From NCBI GenBank assembly GCA_019694655.1, contig JAIBBN010000001.1:1-64000 (forward strand): 64,000 nt of DNA. Direction: 5' to 3'. The notes beneath the pieces were generated by a model that saw nothing but the letters and a program-made list of their open reading frames with translations, ran no database searches and was not told the origin of the DNA. Position numbers and translations under genes: made by a program. This document shows, one piece after another, positions 34,409-45,085 of the stretch (its first letter is position 1; each line of letters begins with the position of its first letter). This DNA is from Leptospirales bacterium (GTDB lineage Bacteria > Spirochaetota > Leptospiria > Leptospirales > Leptonemataceae).

Positions 34409-37400
34409 ATCCGTTTCCGTAGCCGCCTCCGCCTGGCGTTCGGATCTCCAGCGTTTCGCCAGGTTCGAAGACGCGCTCGACGGATGCTGGCAAAGACGAC
34501 CTTTCGCCGTTGGCCGTCGTCAGCCAGTTTTCACCAGGCAGAGCGCTCCCGCCGCCATGCAGTCCTGGAGGCCCTTTGGCGCGCATGCTGGAGAGCATCG
34601 AAACTTGCATCCGGCGCAGGAAGCGCAAGCGGCGGATGACGCCGTCGCCGCCGCGCTGTTTTCCTGCTCCGCCGCTGCCGCGGCGCAGGGAAAATTCTTC
34701 AACCAGCACAGGGAAGCGCGCCTCCAGGATCTCAACGTCGGTGATTCGGGAATTGGTCATGTGTGTCTGCACGGCGCTTTGCCCGTCGTAGCCGGGTCCG
34801 GCGCCTGCGCCTCCACAGATGGTCTCGTAGTACTGAAGCGACGCATCGCCAAAGCTGAGATTGTTCATGGTTCCCTGGGAGGCAGCCTGCAGACCCATGG
34901 CCAGCAGGGCGGCGTTGACAATCGCCTGTGAGACTTCTACGTTCCCGGCGACGACTGCTGCCGGCGGTCTTGGCTGCAGCAAGCAGTCCTCCGGCAAAAC
35001 CATCCGAAAGGCGCGCAAAAAGCCGGCGTTGAGCGGCGCATCGTGGCCGCTTGCCAGGCGAAGGACGTACATCAAAGCGGCGCGCACCACAGGCAGCGGG
35101 GCATTGAAATTGCCCGCATCCATCGGCGAGGATCCTCGAAAATCAAAGATCATCTTTCGGGTTTGCGGGTCAAGGCGACAGCTGACCGCAATGCGCCGGG
35201 CTTCATCTATTTCGATGAGCGATGTTCCTGGTAGAACACCGGACAATGCAGTCAGCGCCAGGCGCTCGGCGGCGTCGATGCTTTCCTTCATGCGCAGCTG
35301 CACCAGCTGCGATCCTTCGCGGGCTGCGAGGTCGGTCAGCATTGCTGCGCCGCGCTCACAGGCGGCCAGCTGTGCTTTCAGATCGCCCAAGTTCTGTTCA
35401 ATGTTGCGCGCCGGCCAGGGCCCGGCGCCCAGAGCAGCGCGCAAATCTTCCTCCAACCATCGACCCTGATCGCGGATCTTCAGTCCATTGAGAAGGACTC
35501 CCTCCTCTTCGATGGTGCGGCTGCTGGCCGGCATTGAGCCAGGGCTGATGCCGCCTACATCGGCATGGTGTCCGCGCGCTGCTACAAAAGCGAAAAGTTG
35601 TCCGGAAACAAAGATAGGTGCAACCACAGTAATGTCAGGAAGATGTGTGCCGCCCTGGTAGGGGGCATTGATGGCAAAGGCCTGGCCGCGCCGGAATACG
35701 CCGCCCTGGATGCGAATCACGCTCTGAACGCTATCCGCCATGGATCCCAGGTGCACGGGAATGTGCGGCGCATTGGCGATCAACTCGCCGTCGGCGTCGA
35801 ATATCGCGCAGGAAAAATCCAGACGCTCGCGAATGTTGACCGAAACGGCGCTGCGTTGCAGCGCCGCTCCCATTTCCTCGGCAATGAATTGAAAGCGACG
35901 GACAAATAGCTGCAGCTGCGCTGGATTGGCCGGGCGCGGTCCTTTTTGCCGGCGGCGCGCCATGTCGGTCGACAGCATGCCGCCGCCTGGATCGATTTTC
36001 GGTCTTTTCATCCGAAGCAGCATTGCGCCATCCTCCTGTACTGCTCCGCTCCAGTCGGGGGTCAGAAAAACAGTATCCAGCGCAGAGACTATCAAGGCAG
36101 GACCTTGGATTACGTTGCCGGGCTTTAGATTTTCCCGTTGCAGGCGCTTTGCTGGAAGCCAGGCGTCTTTGAAATAGATCTGCCAGTCTGCTTCGATTTT
36201 GGCCTGCAACACAATCGGATCGAACGGCGTGGCGGAGGTAGGTACAGGCGGCCGGGCGCCCTCCAGGCTTTCATGTTGCAACCGCTGCAGTCGAAGTTTG
36301 CGCTGGTCCTGGGTAAAGCCAAAGCGCCGGGCGTGTTCAGCTTCAAAAGCAATGCGCATGCTTCCGGCAGACTGAAGTTCGACCGAAATCTCCTGGTCGC
36401 CGCCGTCGTAGGACAGGAATGCGCGTAAGCGATGTTCCTTGCCGTCTTCCGTGACCCAGTTGCCGAAGCCACGACGCAACTCTGCCGCCAGATCTTCATC
36501 GAGCAACCGATCGACGACTATTTCCTTGATCGAAGCATTGCGCGCCAGACCGGCCCCCAGTGCAGATAAGGCGCCGGCCAGCGGGTGGCACAGGATCTGT
36601 TTGATCCCAAGCGCTTCGGCGACCTGGCAGCAATGTTGACCGCCGGCGCCGCCAAAGGAAAGCAGAGTGTGCTGTGCTGCGTCGAAGCCGCGCGCCAGAC
36701 AGACTCGTCGGATGGCGTTGGCCATTTGATCGTTGGCCAGCTCGAGGGCGCTCTCAGCAATTTGTTCGACGCTCATCGACTGTTTGCCAGCCTCCGCGAT
36801 ACGATCGGCCAGCGCGGAATAGGCGGAGCGCGAGCTCTCAAGCTGGAGCGCCTGATCGCCGCTCTGGCCGAAATGCTTTCCAACAAGTTCTGCCGCCAAT
36901 CGGCCCAGCAGTAGATTGGCATCGCTCAAGGTGGCCGGCCCGCCGCGTCCGTAGGCTGCCGGGCCGGGCTCGGCGCCCGCCGAACGAGGCCCGGCCAACA
37001 GGCGCTCGCCGTCGAAACTGACCACTGAGCCTCCGCCGGCGGCAACGGTATGAATCCAGAGCATCGGTCGTTGCAGGCGCAATCCGCTGATCTCACTCTC
37101 TTCGATGCGCTCGTACTCTCCTTCGTAGCGCCAGACGTCGGTCGATGTTCCTCCCATGTCGAAGCCAATGACCGGAAGCAGGTCGCGCTCACTGGCCACG
37201 GCGGCGCCGCCAATTACGCCGCCGGCCGGACCGGAGAGCAGCGAGTCGCAGCCGCGGAATTGCTCCGCAGCACACAATCCGCCATGGCTTTGCAGGAAGG
37301 AGAGCGGCGAGCGGGGCAGCGCCGTTTGCAGGGCGTTCCGATAGGCCGCAATGGGCGACTGTAGATAGGCATCAATGGCGGCCGTGTCGCCCCGCCGAAC

Positions 37401-38012
37401 AAAGCCCATCGCCGCACTTGCCTGATGGGAGAGCGTCAGCGAGGTAAATCCCAGCCGTGCTGCAAGCTGCGCAAAGCGCAGTTCATGTTCTGGATTGCGC
37501 CAGGAATGTACAAAGAGCGCGAGGCCATGACTGTAACCGGCGTCCAAGGCGCGCTGCACGGCGGCGCCAGCTGAGGCCTCATCCAACGGCTTCAAGATTT
37601 CGCCGCTGGCGCCGATTCGTTCGGAGATCTCGAAGCAATCCAGGCAGAGCGACTCAGTACGCTGGATCTCAAGCGCAAAGATGTCCGGGCGATTCTGAAA
37701 GCCGATGGAAAGAGCGTCGCCGAAGCCAGCGGTAGTGAACAAAGCCAGGCGATCGCCTTGCCGTTCCAGCAGTGCATTGGTTCCAATCGTCGTGCCAACG
37801 CGTATTTCAGAGATCGCCTCAGGCGGCAAGGGCGCCTCTTCTGGTATTCCCAGAAGCTGACGTATCCCTGGCAGCGCTGCATCAGCATAGCGGCCGGGAA
37901 ATACGGAAGGCAGCTTCAGGCAATGCAGCTGATTGTCGGGCGCCAGAGCCACGAAATCGGTGAAGGTGCCGCCACGATCAATCCAGATCCGCCAACCCTT
38001 TGCTTCAGACAT
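34392..38012 (-). CDS. Fused HyuA-HyuB 5-oxoprolinase/hydantoinase
   Basis: 1206 residues, the full length of ATP-dependent 5-oxoprolinase. The N-terminal HyuA half (1 to about 690) has the ASKHA-type phosphate motifs [12 protein letters not shown] and [12 protein letters not shown], and [11 protein letters not shown]. The HyuB half (about 700-1206) starts [18 protein letters not shown] and includes [20 protein letters not shown] and GTMNNLSFG. It probably opens 5-oxoproline to glutamate with ATP hydrolysis, although N-methylhydantoinase activity cannot be excluded. GGAG lies just before the ATG. It is divergent from the beta-propeller gene. Confidence 0.92.
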   Translation of the reverse strand: MSEAKGWRIWIDRGGTFTDFVALAPDNQLHCLKLPSVFPGRYADAALPGIRQLLGIPEEAPLPPEAISEIRVGTTIGTNALLERQGDRLALFTTAGFGDALSIGFQNRPDIFALEIQRTESLCLDCFEISERIGASGEILKPLDEASAGAAVQRALDAGYSHGLALFVHSWRNPEHELRFAQLAARLGFTSLTLSHQASAAMGFVRRGDTAAIDAYLQSPIAAYRNALQTALPRSPLSFLQSHGGLCAAEQFRGCDSLLSGPAGGVIGGAAVASERDLLPVIGFDMGGTSTDVWRYEGEYERIEESEISGLRLQRPMLWIHTVAAGGGSVVSFDGERLLAGPRSAGAEPGPAAYGRGGPATLSDANLLLGRLAAELVGKHFGQSGDQALQLESSRSAYSALADRIAEAGKQSMSVEQIAESALELANDQMANAIRRVCLARGFDAAQHTLLSFGGAGGQHCCQVAEALGIKQILCHPLAGALSALGAGLARNASIKEIVVDRLLDEDLAAELRRGFGNWVTEDGKEHRLRAFLSYDGGDQEISVELQSAGSMRIAFEAEHARRFGFTQDQRKLRLQRLQHESLEGARPPVPTSATPFDPIVLQAKIEADWQIYFKDAWLPAKRLQRENLKPGNVIQGPALIVSALDTVFLTPDWSGAVQEDGAMLLRMKRPKIDPGGGMLSTDMARRRQKGPRPANPAQLQLFVRRFQFIAEEMGAALQRSAVSVNIRERLDFSCAIFDADGELIANAPHIPVHLGSMADSVQSVIRIQGGVFRRGQAFAINAPYQGGTHLPDITVVAPIFVSGQLFAFVAARGHHADVGGISPGSMPASSRTIEEEGVLLNGLKIRDQGRWLEEDLRAALGAGPWPARNIEQNLGDLKAQLAACERGAAMLTDLAAREGSQLVQLRMKESIDAAERLALTALSGVLPGTSLIEIDEARRIAVSCRLDPQTRKMIFDFRGSSPMDAGNFNAPLPVVRAALMYVLRLASGHDAPLNAGFLRAFRMVLPEDCLLQPRPPAAVVAGNVEVSQAIVNAALLAMGLQAASQGTMNNLSFGDASLQYYETICGGAGAGPGYDGQSAVQTHMTNSRITDVEILEARFPVLVEEFSLRRGSGGAGKQRGGDGVIRRLRFLRRMQVSMLSSMRAKGPPGLHGGGSALPGENWLTTANGERSSLPASVERVFEPGETLEIRTPGGGGYGNGFNDRV

Positions 38013-38147
38013 GCGACTCCCTGCGCGGACCTTTCCGGCCTGGACTTCATCATATTTTCAATCCGAGCGTGCGGCGGCCAGCGCTTTCAGCTTGAGGATG
38101 CCTGCTCTTAAGGCCAAATGGTCCGAAAGCTTGGACCTGATCGATCC

Positions 38148-39290
38148 ATGATGTGCAGAATTGTCCGAAATGCCTGGAGCTACCGCGGCAGAATTGCGCT
38201 CTGCCTTTGCTTGAGTTCCTGCTACGACGCCCGGACTGACTCAAAGCCAGAATTGAGCCTGTTCTTGCTGGACTATTTCCCGCTCTACAGTAGATTCGTA
38301 TTTGCTGTTTCGACGACCAACGCCACGCTGCACGCTTACCGCATTGATGCTGGCAGCGGCGCATTGAACGAAGTCTCCAGCGCGCTGGTAAGCGGCGCCC
38401 CGCCGCTCTGGGTGGCAACCAATCCGATCTATCGCGCTGTCTATGTGAGCCGCAATCAAACTCCCGGCGGAATCTCCAGCTACCGCTACGACAACGAAAG
38501 CGGCGCTCTCAGCTTTGCCAATACGCAGCTGCTGGGTCCGGGCAATGATTTCTCGCATCGTGTCTTTGCAACGCCAGCAGGCGATGCTGTGTACTTCAGT
38601 CGCGTTCAGGGCGCCACGGATTTTTATCGCAGCATGCTGGATGCACAGGGAATTCCAACGGGAAATGTTCTGGCGCTGGCAACCGGCTTCGCAGGCAACT
38701 CGCAGGCCTCGGCCATCAGCCCGCGCGGCGATCTTGTGCTCAGCGCTGACTTTGGCGTCAAGGGTATCCGACGCCTGGCCATTGATGGCAGCGGCGCGAT
38801 GAGCGATCTGGGCGCGACCAACCTTGGCGGCGCCTATACCGTATCGCCGATCTCCTTTACTCCGGATGGGAACCTGGCCCTGGCCGGCACGGACAACAGT
38901 CAGCACATTGCCGTGCTGCGAGTGGAGAGCGACCGGAGCCTGACGCTGCTCAATCTCTTTACGCCGGGCTTCAATGTTTCGCACGGGATCATTGATCCGC
39001 GCGGGCGCTTCTATTTTGCGATCAGCGGCGGGAATAGGATCGTATCCTACCGTATTTTTTCGGATGGTACGCTCAGCGCTATTGCCGAATTGCCTATCAG
39101 CAATGACCTCCAGAGTGCCTGTGTGGAAGCAGGCGGTCGCTTTCTTTATCTGACGGCTTACGACGATGGCGCAGTTGCGGAGCAAATCTACGCCTTCCGT
39201 GTTAGCACGGCGGGCGTGGTTAGCTTTGTGGCGTCGGCGCCGCTTGGCGATCTTGGACGCAGCTGTGCGGCAAGCGTTGACCGCTACTGA
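38148..39290 (+). CDS. Beta-propeller lipoprotein (lactonase-like)
   Basis: 380 residues from the ATG at 38148; the next codon is also ATG and another start lies 30 bp upstream. The lipobox is LCLSSC. The mature protein is built of repeated four-strand blades ([49 protein letters not shown]). This is the YncE/6-phosphogluconolactonase-like seven-blade pattern. Catalytic residues of a true lactonase were not identified. It is an envelope lipoprotein, probably binding or scaffolding. Confidence 0.75.
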   Translation: MMCRIVRNAWSYRGRIALCLCLSSCYDARTDSKPELSLFLLDYFPLYSRFVFAVSTTNATLHAYRIDAGSGALNEVSSALVSGAPPLWVATNPIYRAVYVSRNQTPGGISSYRYDNESGALSFANTQLLGPGNDFSHRVFATPAGDAVYFSRVQGATDFYRSMLDAQGIPTGNVLALATGFAGNSQASAISPRGDLVLSADFGVKGIRRLAIDGSGAMSDLGATNLGGAYTVSPISFTPDGNLALAGTDNSQHIAVLRVESDRSLTLLNLFTPGFNVSHGIIDPRGRFYFAISGGNRIVSYRIFSDGTLSAIAELPISNDLQSACVEAGGRFLYLTAYDDGAVAEQIYAFRVSTAGVVSFVASAPLGDLGRSCAASVDRY

Positions 39291-39421
39291 TCGGACCCTG
39301 GCGTCGCGTCTGTTGCCTGGCCCACTTCAGCTTCCTGGTTGACCCCACGCTGCTTGCACAGGACTTTGCCGAGTTTTCAGGTCGCCGGCCTTGGCTCCGG
39401 CTGCAGGACAATCACAGTACT

Positions 39422-40729
39422 ATGAAAGAAATCAAGACCGTAACCATCCTTGGCGTCAATGGTACAATGGGCGCCGGTTCCGCCTCCATTGTAGCCGCCT
39501 TTGGCGACGCGAAAGTCTATGCCCTGGCGCGCACCGTGGAAAAGGCCAGGGAAGGCATCAACGCGGCCGTTGCTTCGGTGCGCTCCGACGTGATTGCCAC
39601 GCGCATGATCCCGGGCAGCTACGATGCCGACCTTGCCCGGGCCGTTGCTGAAAGCGACTGGGTCTTTGAATGTGTGGCCGAAAGTTACGAGGTCAAGGAG
39701 CCGTTGAACAAGGCCATTGCCGCCGCGCGCAAGCCGGGAACCATCGTCTCTACGGTAAGCTCCGGCCTGTCTATCGCCCGTCTTGCTTCACACTTCGACG
39801 CCGATGGACAAAAACACTATTATGGCACCCACTTCTTCAATCCGCCTTACAAGCTGACGCTCTGCGAACTGGTGACCCACCCCGGCAATGATCCGAAACT
39901 CAGCCAGGAACTCAGCGAGTACCTCACGAAAAAGCTCCTTCGGTACGTAGTACTTACTAACGATACTCCGGCCTTCGCCGGCAATCGCATCGGCTTCCAG
40001 CTGATGAACGAGGCCGCTCAGCTGGCCGAGACCCATCAAGACAAAGGCGGCATCCATTTGATAGATTCTATTCTGGGCGGCTATACCGGGCGGGCCATGA
40101 GCCCGCTGGCCACCGTCGACCTGGTGGGCCTGGATGTGCACAAGGCCATTGTGGACAATATCTACGAGAATACAAAAGATGGGGCCCACGCCACCTTCCA
40201 GATGCCGGGCTACTTTCAAAAGCTGATGGATCAAGGCGCTATGGGCGATAAGGCCGGCAAGGGCCTCTACCGTCGCAGCAAGACCGCGGACGGCAAGCGT
40301 CTGAAACATGTTTACGACATCAAGAAGAACGACTATGTCGATTTGCCGGCGCTGAGCGTACCCTTCAAGAAGGATGCAGTGGCGGCCATCAAGGATTCCG
40401 ACTACCAGGGTCTGGGGCGCGTGTTTCTGGAGGCGAAGGGATTCGAGGCCGACTTGCTCCGCCACTTTCTGGCGCGCTACGTCGCCTATTCGCTTTCACT
40501 GATTCCAGAGGTGACGGACCAGAATGGCGTAGACGGCGCCATGGGCTTTGGCTTCAGTTGGGTTCCAGCATCGGCCTGGGTCGATTTGCTGGGCGGCGCC
40601 GCCGCAACGCGCAAGTTCATCGAATCGCAGAAGCTGGAGGTCCCGCCCTTTCTGGCCGGGAACAATGGAGTTCCCTTCTACCAGTTGCGCGATCGACTGG
40701 ACTTCCGTCAGCTGTTCCGCGCCGGCTGA
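39422..40729 (+). CDS. 3-hydroxyacyl-CoA dehydrogenase (no crotonase domain)
   Basis: 435 residues. The Rossmann start is [17 protein letters not shown]. The catalytic His lies in [10 protein letters not shown], and the C-terminal 3HCDH domain shows [15 protein letters not shown] and [16 protein letters not shown]. The long second C-terminal domain (about 330-430) matches FadB/FadJ-type enzymes that have lost, or never had, the enoyl-CoA hydratase part. It oxidises 3-hydroxyacyl-CoA with NAD in beta-oxidation. It stands alone; a hydratase and a thiolase must be encoded elsewhere. Confidence 0.9.
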   Translation: MKEIKTVTILGVNGTMGAGSASIVAAFGDAKVYALARTVEKAREGINAAVASVRSDVIATRMIPGSYDADLARAVAESDWVFECVAESYEVKEPLNKAIAAARKPGTIVSTVSSGLSIARLASHFDADGQKHYYGTHFFNPPYKLTLCELVTHPGNDPKLSQELSEYLTKKLLRYVVLTNDTPAFAGNRIGFQLMNEAAQLAETHQDKGGIHLIDSILGGYTGRAMSPLATVDLVGLDVHKAIVDNIYENTKDGAHATFQMPGYFQKLMDQGAMGDKAGKGLYRRSKTADGKRLKHVYDIKKNDYVDLPALSVPFKKDAVAAIKDSDYQGLGRVFLEAKGFEADLLRHFLARYVAYSLSLIPEVTDQNGVDGAMGFGFSWVPASAWVDLLGGAAATRKFIESQKLEVPPFLAGNNGVPFYQLRDRLDFRQLFRAG

Positions 40730-40799
40730 TTGTAGCCTTGCGCTTCCTGCGGCGGCGTGCGGCTGAAAAGGTGCGCAGAACCGCAGAGGAGGGATTGGC

Positions 40800-41714
40800 A
40801 TGAGCAGGAAATTGCAGCGCCTGATTCTGGCAGGCGCCTTGTGCTCGACTCCCTTTGCGGCGCTAGCTGCGCGTGAAGTTCCCTACCTGAGCGGACGGGT
40901 CAATGATACCGCTCATATGATGAGCGCGGCGCAAGTTGAAAAGCTTGAAGCCCAGCTTGCAGAACAGGAAAAGCAAACTTCCAACCAGGTAGCGATTCTT
41001 ACCATCGACTCTTTGCAGGGCGAGATCCTGGAAACATACTCGCTGAAGGTGGCCGAGACCTGGAAGCTTGGTCGCGCTGACGTGGACAATGGCGTTCTCT
41101 TTCTGATTGTCCGCGATGAACGCTTGATGCGCATTGAAGTAGGTCAGGGGCTCGAGGGCGCACTGGGCGACGCTATCTGTCGTCGCATCCTGGATCTGGT
41201 GGTCAAACCGCATTTCAAACAGGGCGATTTTGACGGCGGCGTGCAGGCCGGCGTGGATGCAATTCTTGGCGTCATCAAGGGCGAGTACACTCCTCCGGAT
41301 GAAAGCGAGCAGTCAGACAGCGGTTTTGGCGACATCCCGATCCTGGTGCGAATTCTCTCCGGACTCTTGATCTTCTTTGTGCTCGGGATCTTCACCTGGG
41401 TTCTCATTATCATGAAAGAGTTCACCTGGTTTCTGTATCTCTTTCTGATTCCCTTCTACGCCATATTTCCAGCCATCCCGCTCGGTGTTCCGGGTAACTT
41501 CATAGCTCTGGCAATCTATCTGCTGGGCGTCCCCTTGCTGCGCTTGATTATTCCAAAAACAAAAGCCGGCGCGCGCTGGCGATCCAATGCCGGAAACTGG
41601 GTCTCTACAAGTTCGGGAGGCTCAGGGGGCTGGTCCAGCAGCAGCTCCTCCGGTTCCAGTTTTAGCGGCGGAGGCGGGGGCTTCTCCGGAGGCGGGGCCT
41701 CCAGCAGCTGGTAA
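40800..41714 (+). CDS. TPM-domain membrane protein (YgcG family)
   Basis: 304 residues. A cleavable signal peptide ends FAALAAREVP. The TPM domain (about 28-165) is recognised by YLSGRVNDTAHMMSAAQVEKL, SNQVAILTIDSL and RIEVGQGLEGALGDA. Two or three membrane helices follow (about 180-250), then a basic stretch and a Ser/Gly-rich tail of about 35 residues typical of YgcG proteins. GGAGG lies 7-12 nt upstream of the ATG. TPM domains are periplasmic. The exact role is unknown; photosystem repair and acid phosphatase links are known only in plants. Confidence 0.87.
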   Translation: MSRKLQRLILAGALCSTPFAALAAREVPYLSGRVNDTAHMMSAAQVEKLEAQLAEQEKQTSNQVAILTIDSLQGEILETYSLKVAETWKLGRADVDNGVLFLIVRDERLMRIEVGQGLEGALGDAICRRILDLVVKPHFKQGDFDGGVQAGVDAILGVIKGEYTPPDESEQSDSGFGDIPILVRILSGLLIFFVLGIFTWVLIIMKEFTWFLYLFLIPFYAIFPAIPLGVPGNFIALAIYLLGVPLLRLIIPKTKAGARWRSNAGNWVSTSSGGSGGWSSSSSSGSSFSGGGGGFSGGGASSSW

Positions 41715-41731
41715 GGATCGCATTGCAAATT

Positions 41732-41749
41732 ACGGCGCCTGGCCGCCGT
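41732..41749. terminator. Hairpin between convergent genes
   Basis: ACGGCG (41732-41737) and CGCCGT (41744-41749) enclose a 6-nt loop, overlapping the stop of the minus-strand gene. On the minus strand AATTTG follows, which is weakly terminator-like. Confidence 0.35.
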
Positions 41750-42504
41750 TAGAAGCGAGCGCTCAACTGCAGGCGGAGCACAGGCGCGCCTTGTTCGTCA
41801 AATGCGACCGGCGCGCTGAATGTCCAGACCGCATCCGCCAGGCTGATGGCGTAAATTCCTGCGCTCAGCAGCAGAAACCTTTGTGTTCGCAGTCGAGCGG
41901 ATTGGTACTGCGCTTGATGATCAAAATAGGACAGGTCCAGCGTGCTCGCCTGCGAGCGCAGACTCTGTTCCTGCGAATAGGACCAGAGCGTCAACGCGCT
42001 GCTGAGACCAAAGCCGATGGCATAACCCCAGCCGCGCCATTCATAGTCGCGACGAATGTGACCCATGCCAGGATAGAGTGCGTTCCAACGAATCGCCTCG
42101 GCGTCGGTCGTCCCGCTCTGCGGCGCCGGGGTGATGTTGAGGCTGCCGCCGGACGAGGGCGCACCCGCTCCGGCTGGCGCCCGGCCGTTCGAGCGTCGAA
42201 GAATCTGCACTTCTCGTTCCAGCGTCGTCAGCGCCTGCCGCGTCTGGTTCAGCTCGCTCCGCTGGCGAACATTCAATTCCCGCTCCTGCTGGAGCTGGCG
42301 TTCCAGGGAACGCAGGCTTTCAATTTCGCCTTCCAGACGTTCCAGTCGTCGGCGCAACTGCTGGTCGCCGCTGCTGGATGCGGGCAGAAAAATATCAGTC
42401 CAATCAAAATATCCGGATTCGCCTTCCGCTGCCAGCGCGCTTTGCCAGAAAAAGAGCGTTAGCAGTGCAATCGTCGCCGACAGCCGCCAGAAATCGCGGG
42501 GCAT
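41749..42504 (-). CDS. Secreted coiled-coil protein with small membrane-type C-terminal domain
   Basis: 251 residues from the ATG at 42504, where a clean signal peptide begins (ALLTLFFWQSALA). A TTG at 42561 overlapping the upstream stop is the alternative. Residues about 42-110 form a coiled coil (RRRLERLEGEIESLRSLERQ). The C-terminal part has ALYPGMGHIRRDYEWRGWGY followed by two hydrophobic segments, the pattern of DUF5683-type domains. It is probably an envelope protein. The small upstream gene on the same strand ends 54 bp before this start. Confidence 0.6.
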   Translation of the reverse strand: MPRDFWRLSATIALLTLFFWQSALAAEGESGYFDWTDIFLPASSSGDQQLRRRLERLEGEIESLRSLERQLQQERELNVRQRSELNQTRQALTTLEREVQILRRSNGRAPAGAGAPSSGGSLNITPAPQSGTTDAEAIRWNALYPGMGHIRRDYEWRGWGYAIGFGLSSALTLWSYSQEQSLRSQASTLDLSYFDHQAQYQSARLRTQRFLLLSAGIYAISLADAVWTFSAPVAFDEQGAPVLRLQLSARF

Positions 42505-42557
42505 TTTGACAGTGCGCGGCGGACAGCTTGCGGCGTCCAGAGCAACACAGCGACGGA

Positions 42558-42866
42558 TCAAGGGCGTTTCAGGCTGGCAGCAACGAACTTCTCCAGCTCT
42601 TCAATAAGAAACTCGCAGATGATCAAGTCGCGGCGATCGGGCGAAGGCCCATCCAGCAGGCGCTTTTGAACCTCGGCCAGCAGATAGTTGATCAGTTTGT
42701 CTTTGGGGCGCGATTTTACGTTGTTACGAGCAAAGAGCGTTTGCATCTTCAGCGCGCCGTCATTGGCTTCCAGTAGACGCGTCTTCAAATGGATCTCCAG
42801 AAAGCGGGCCAGGCGCTGCTTCAGCAATAGCAGCTCCTCGGACTCGGGGCGCCCCTTGCTATTCAT
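42558..42866 (-). CDS. Small helical hypothetical protein
   Basis: 102 residues from the ATG at 42866, with AAGG upstream; the longer reading runs into the divergent symporter start. It is soluble, highly charged and almost wholly helical (SEELLLLKQRLARFLEIHL, DLIICEFLIEELEKFVAA). No family is recognised. It precedes the coiled-coil gene and may share its transcript. Confidence 0.55.
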   Translation of the reverse strand: MNSKGRPESEELLLLKQRLARFLEIHLKTRLLEANDGALKMQTLFARNNVKSRPKDKLINYLLAEVQKRLLDGPSPDRRDLIICEFLIEELEKFVAASLKRP

Positions 42867-42948
42867 AAGCCTTGAGCGACTTCTGAACCTGGCGCGCTCG
42901 CAAGTTCTTTTTTGAGTGACGTCCCTGTCTGGCGCGCATCCATCGCGC

Positions 42949-44307
42949 ATGGATGCAAATGCATTTGGCGCGCTTTTGAAAGGCGCCGCCGACGCGCTGT
43001 GGGGTCCGCCGCTGGTCCTGATGCTGGGCGGAGTCGGAATCTTCCTGAGCGTTCGTCTGCGGCTGGTTCAATTTACTCATTTCATTCACGCCTTTTATCT
43101 TGGCTTTGTCAAACGTAAGGAATCCGATGATCGCCCCGGCGATATCACCCATTTTCAGGCCCTGATGACCGCGCTCAGCGCAACCGTTGGCGTCGGCAAC
43201 ATTGCCGGTGTTGCAATTGCATTGAAGGCCGGAGGTCCCGGCGCCCTGTTCTGGATGTGGCTGACGGGCCTGCTGGGCATGGCTACAAAATACGCCGAAG
43301 CAGTGCTGGCGGTTCATTTTCGGGTGCAGGCCGCGGACGGTCGCATGCTTGGCGGACCCATGTATTATCTGAGTCGCGGGCTGTCCTGGGGCAAGGCGCC
43401 CGCTCTGGCTTTTGCGATCTTTGGCGCTCTGGCCTCCTTCGGCATAGGCAATATGTCGCAGGCCCACCAGACAGCCAGCGCATTGGCCGGCGTTTTTGGA
43501 ACTCCGGTGCTGCTGACGGCAATCGTGATTGCCCTGGCCACCGGCGCCGTGCTGATCGGCGGGATTCGTTCACTGGCTCGCGTAACGCAGGTCATAACAC
43601 CGGCAATGATTATCCTCTATGTAGCCGGCGGAGTTGGCGTGCTTGCAATCTTTGCCGACCGCATTCCCGGCGCCTTTGCCAGGATCCTTGGCGAGGCCTT
43701 CTCGCCTTCGGCTGCAGGCGGCGGAATTCTTGGCGGCGCGTTTTTGCAAGCGCTGTATCATGGAATGCGACGGGGAATGTTTTCCAACGAGTCCGGCCTC
43801 GGTTCCGCTCCTATCGCTGCAGCCGCGGCGCGCACCAATCATCCCGTCGCCCAGGCGCTGGTATCAATGACGCAAACCTTTATTGATACGATCGTGGTCT
43901 GCACCATCACCGGCCTGGTGATTCTGGTCAGCGGCGTTTCGCTGAACGACAATCTGCAAGGAGAGGCGCTAACGCGTGCGGCGTTCAGCGCTGGGCTTGG
44001 CGCCACTGCGGGCGGCTGGATAGTCGCCATCAGTCTCTCGCTATTTGCTTATTCAACGCTGCTTGGTTGGAGCTACTATGGCGAGAAGTGCGCCGAGTAT
44101 GTATTTGGAATGAAGGTCCGATTCATTTACCGCACGGCTTTTACAATTCTGGCTTTCACCGGTTGCCTGCTTCAGCTGGATTCTGTTATCAACTTTTCCG
44201 ACGCCATGAATGCCCTGATGGCCATTCCCAATTTGATTGGCTTGCTTGCGCTGTCTGGGGTTGCGGCGACGATCACCAGGCAGTACGATCGCAAACAGAC
44301 CGCGTGA
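42949..44307 (+). CDS. Sodium:alanine/glycine symporter (AGCS family)
   Basis: 452 residues from the ATG at 42949; a GTG 33 bp upstream is possible, and neither has a strong Shine-Dalgarno. About eleven membrane helices. AGCS signatures include ALSATVGVGNIAGVAIAL, GPGALFWMW, GGPMYYLSRGL and MFSNESGLGSAPIAAAAAR (19 residues). It takes up alanine or glycine with sodium. A strong hairpin follows the stop. Confidence 0.93.
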   Translation: MDANAFGALLKGAADALWGPPLVLMLGGVGIFLSVRLRLVQFTHFIHAFYLGFVKRKESDDRPGDITHFQALMTALSATVGVGNIAGVAIALKAGGPGALFWMWLTGLLGMATKYAEAVLAVHFRVQAADGRMLGGPMYYLSRGLSWGKAPALAFAIFGALASFGIGNMSQAHQTASALAGVFGTPVLLTAIVIALATGAVLIGGIRSLARVTQVITPAMIILYVAGGVGVLAIFADRIPGAFARILGEAFSPSAAGGGILGGAFLQALYHGMRRGMFSNESGLGSAPIAAAAARTNHPVAQALVSMTQTFIDTIVVCTITGLVILVSGVSLNDNLQGEALTRAAFSAGLGATAGGWIVAISLSLFAYSTLLGWSYYGEKCAEYVFGMKVRFIYRTAFTILAFTGCLLQLDSVINFSDAMNALMAIPNLIGLLALSGVAATITRQYDRKQTA

Positions 44308-44324
44308 ATCGCAAAAAGAATGGT

Positions 44325-44349
44325 CTGCGGCTGGCCGGACCAGCCGCAG
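44325..44349 (-). terminator. Intrinsic terminator of the small secreted-protein gene
   Basis: CTGCGGCTGG (44325-44334) and CCAGCCGCAG (44340-44349) form a perfect 10-bp stem with a 5-nt loop. On the minus strand it is followed by ATTCTTTTTGC, a T-run, so it terminates the gene ending at 44363. By position it may also stop the symporter transcript. Confidence 0.75.
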
Positions 44350-44362
44350 CCAGAGGGGAGCC

Positions 44363-44692
44363 TTATTCGGTGATGTTAATCACGTTGACCTGGCAGAGGT
44401 TCACGTTACGCAGATAGTACTCTTCGCCATTGCTATCAACAGCTTTGAAGTCCCACATGCATGAACTTGGATCGTATCCGTTGAAGGTAATGTTGATACG
44501 TGCGCCGGGGGCCAGTGTTTGGCTTGCACCCATCACATCATCTTCCCAGCTATCGTTGGAAACTTCAGAGACGTAGATGTAGTCAATTCTCTGAGAAGTT
44601 TTGTTCACAACCGTGAGACGCTTCGGGGCAGCTACCAGTGCGGTGGTAGCAATCGCCAGCAGCGCAACAATTCCCACTATACGGGTTTTCAT
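44363..44692 (-). CDS. Small secreted protein with one predicted disulfide
   Basis: 109 residues. Signal peptide MKTRIVGIVALLAIATTALVA is cleaved before APKRL. The mature about 88 residues are strand-rich: LTVVNKTSQRIDYIYVSEV, SWEDDVMGASQTLAPG, INITFNGYD and two cysteines in SSCMWDF and NLCQVN. A similar small family is often labelled argininosuccinate lyase by mistake in other genomes. The function is unknown. GGAG lies 10 nt before the ATG, and an intrinsic terminator follows. Confidence 0.8.
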   Translation of the reverse strand: MKTRIVGIVALLAIATTALVAAPKRLTVVNKTSQRIDYIYVSEVSNDSWEDDVMGASQTLAPGARINITFNGYDPSSCMWDFKAVDSNGEEYYLRNVNLCQVNVINITE

Positions 44693-45085
44693 CTGATTTG
44701 TTTCTCCGTTGGTCGACGCCCTTGGGGGCGACGCTCTGGAATCAGACGTGGCACATTGAAGAAGAGCGCAAAGAATTTATTTCCTTTTCAAAAACAATTT
44801 TTGGTGTGCGCCGCAAAACTGAGCGCCGCGCTGATCGTATTCGGCGTCGCTGCAAGAAGAATCAGGCGTGCAGTTTCTGGTGCGCCAATCTCGCTTCATC
44901 GAAGCAGAGAATTCAGATTTTGCTGCGCCAGAGCTTTGTCCGCTCTGTCGCCTCCTGACTGCCGATGCGACGAAAAAAATGCAAGAAACCATTACAAAGT
45001 TCGGTCGACTTTATCTGACCGGCGCCAGATGCTCTGGCCTGCGCCAGTTTTGAACTGTAAATCTGGCGAATCGTCAAAGAATCGT
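44693..45085. other. 393-bp divergent intergenic region
   Basis: No gene seen. It is AT-rich at 44745-44820 and again at 44970-45000, unlike its surroundings. It must hold promoters for the small secreted-protein gene and the M64 peptidase gene, but no convincing -35/-10 pair stands out. An imperfect hairpin, GGCGCCAG paired with CTG and GCGCC at 45021-45045, is followed by AGTTTT and could be a weak plus-strand terminator. Confidence 0.5.

Noticed and set aside
44519-45085. Open frame continuing 189 codons upstream of the M64 peptidase
   Set aside because: The upstream translation is Arg/Cys-rich, crosses the small secreted-protein gene on the other strand and has no domain. A clean signal peptide begins at 45086.
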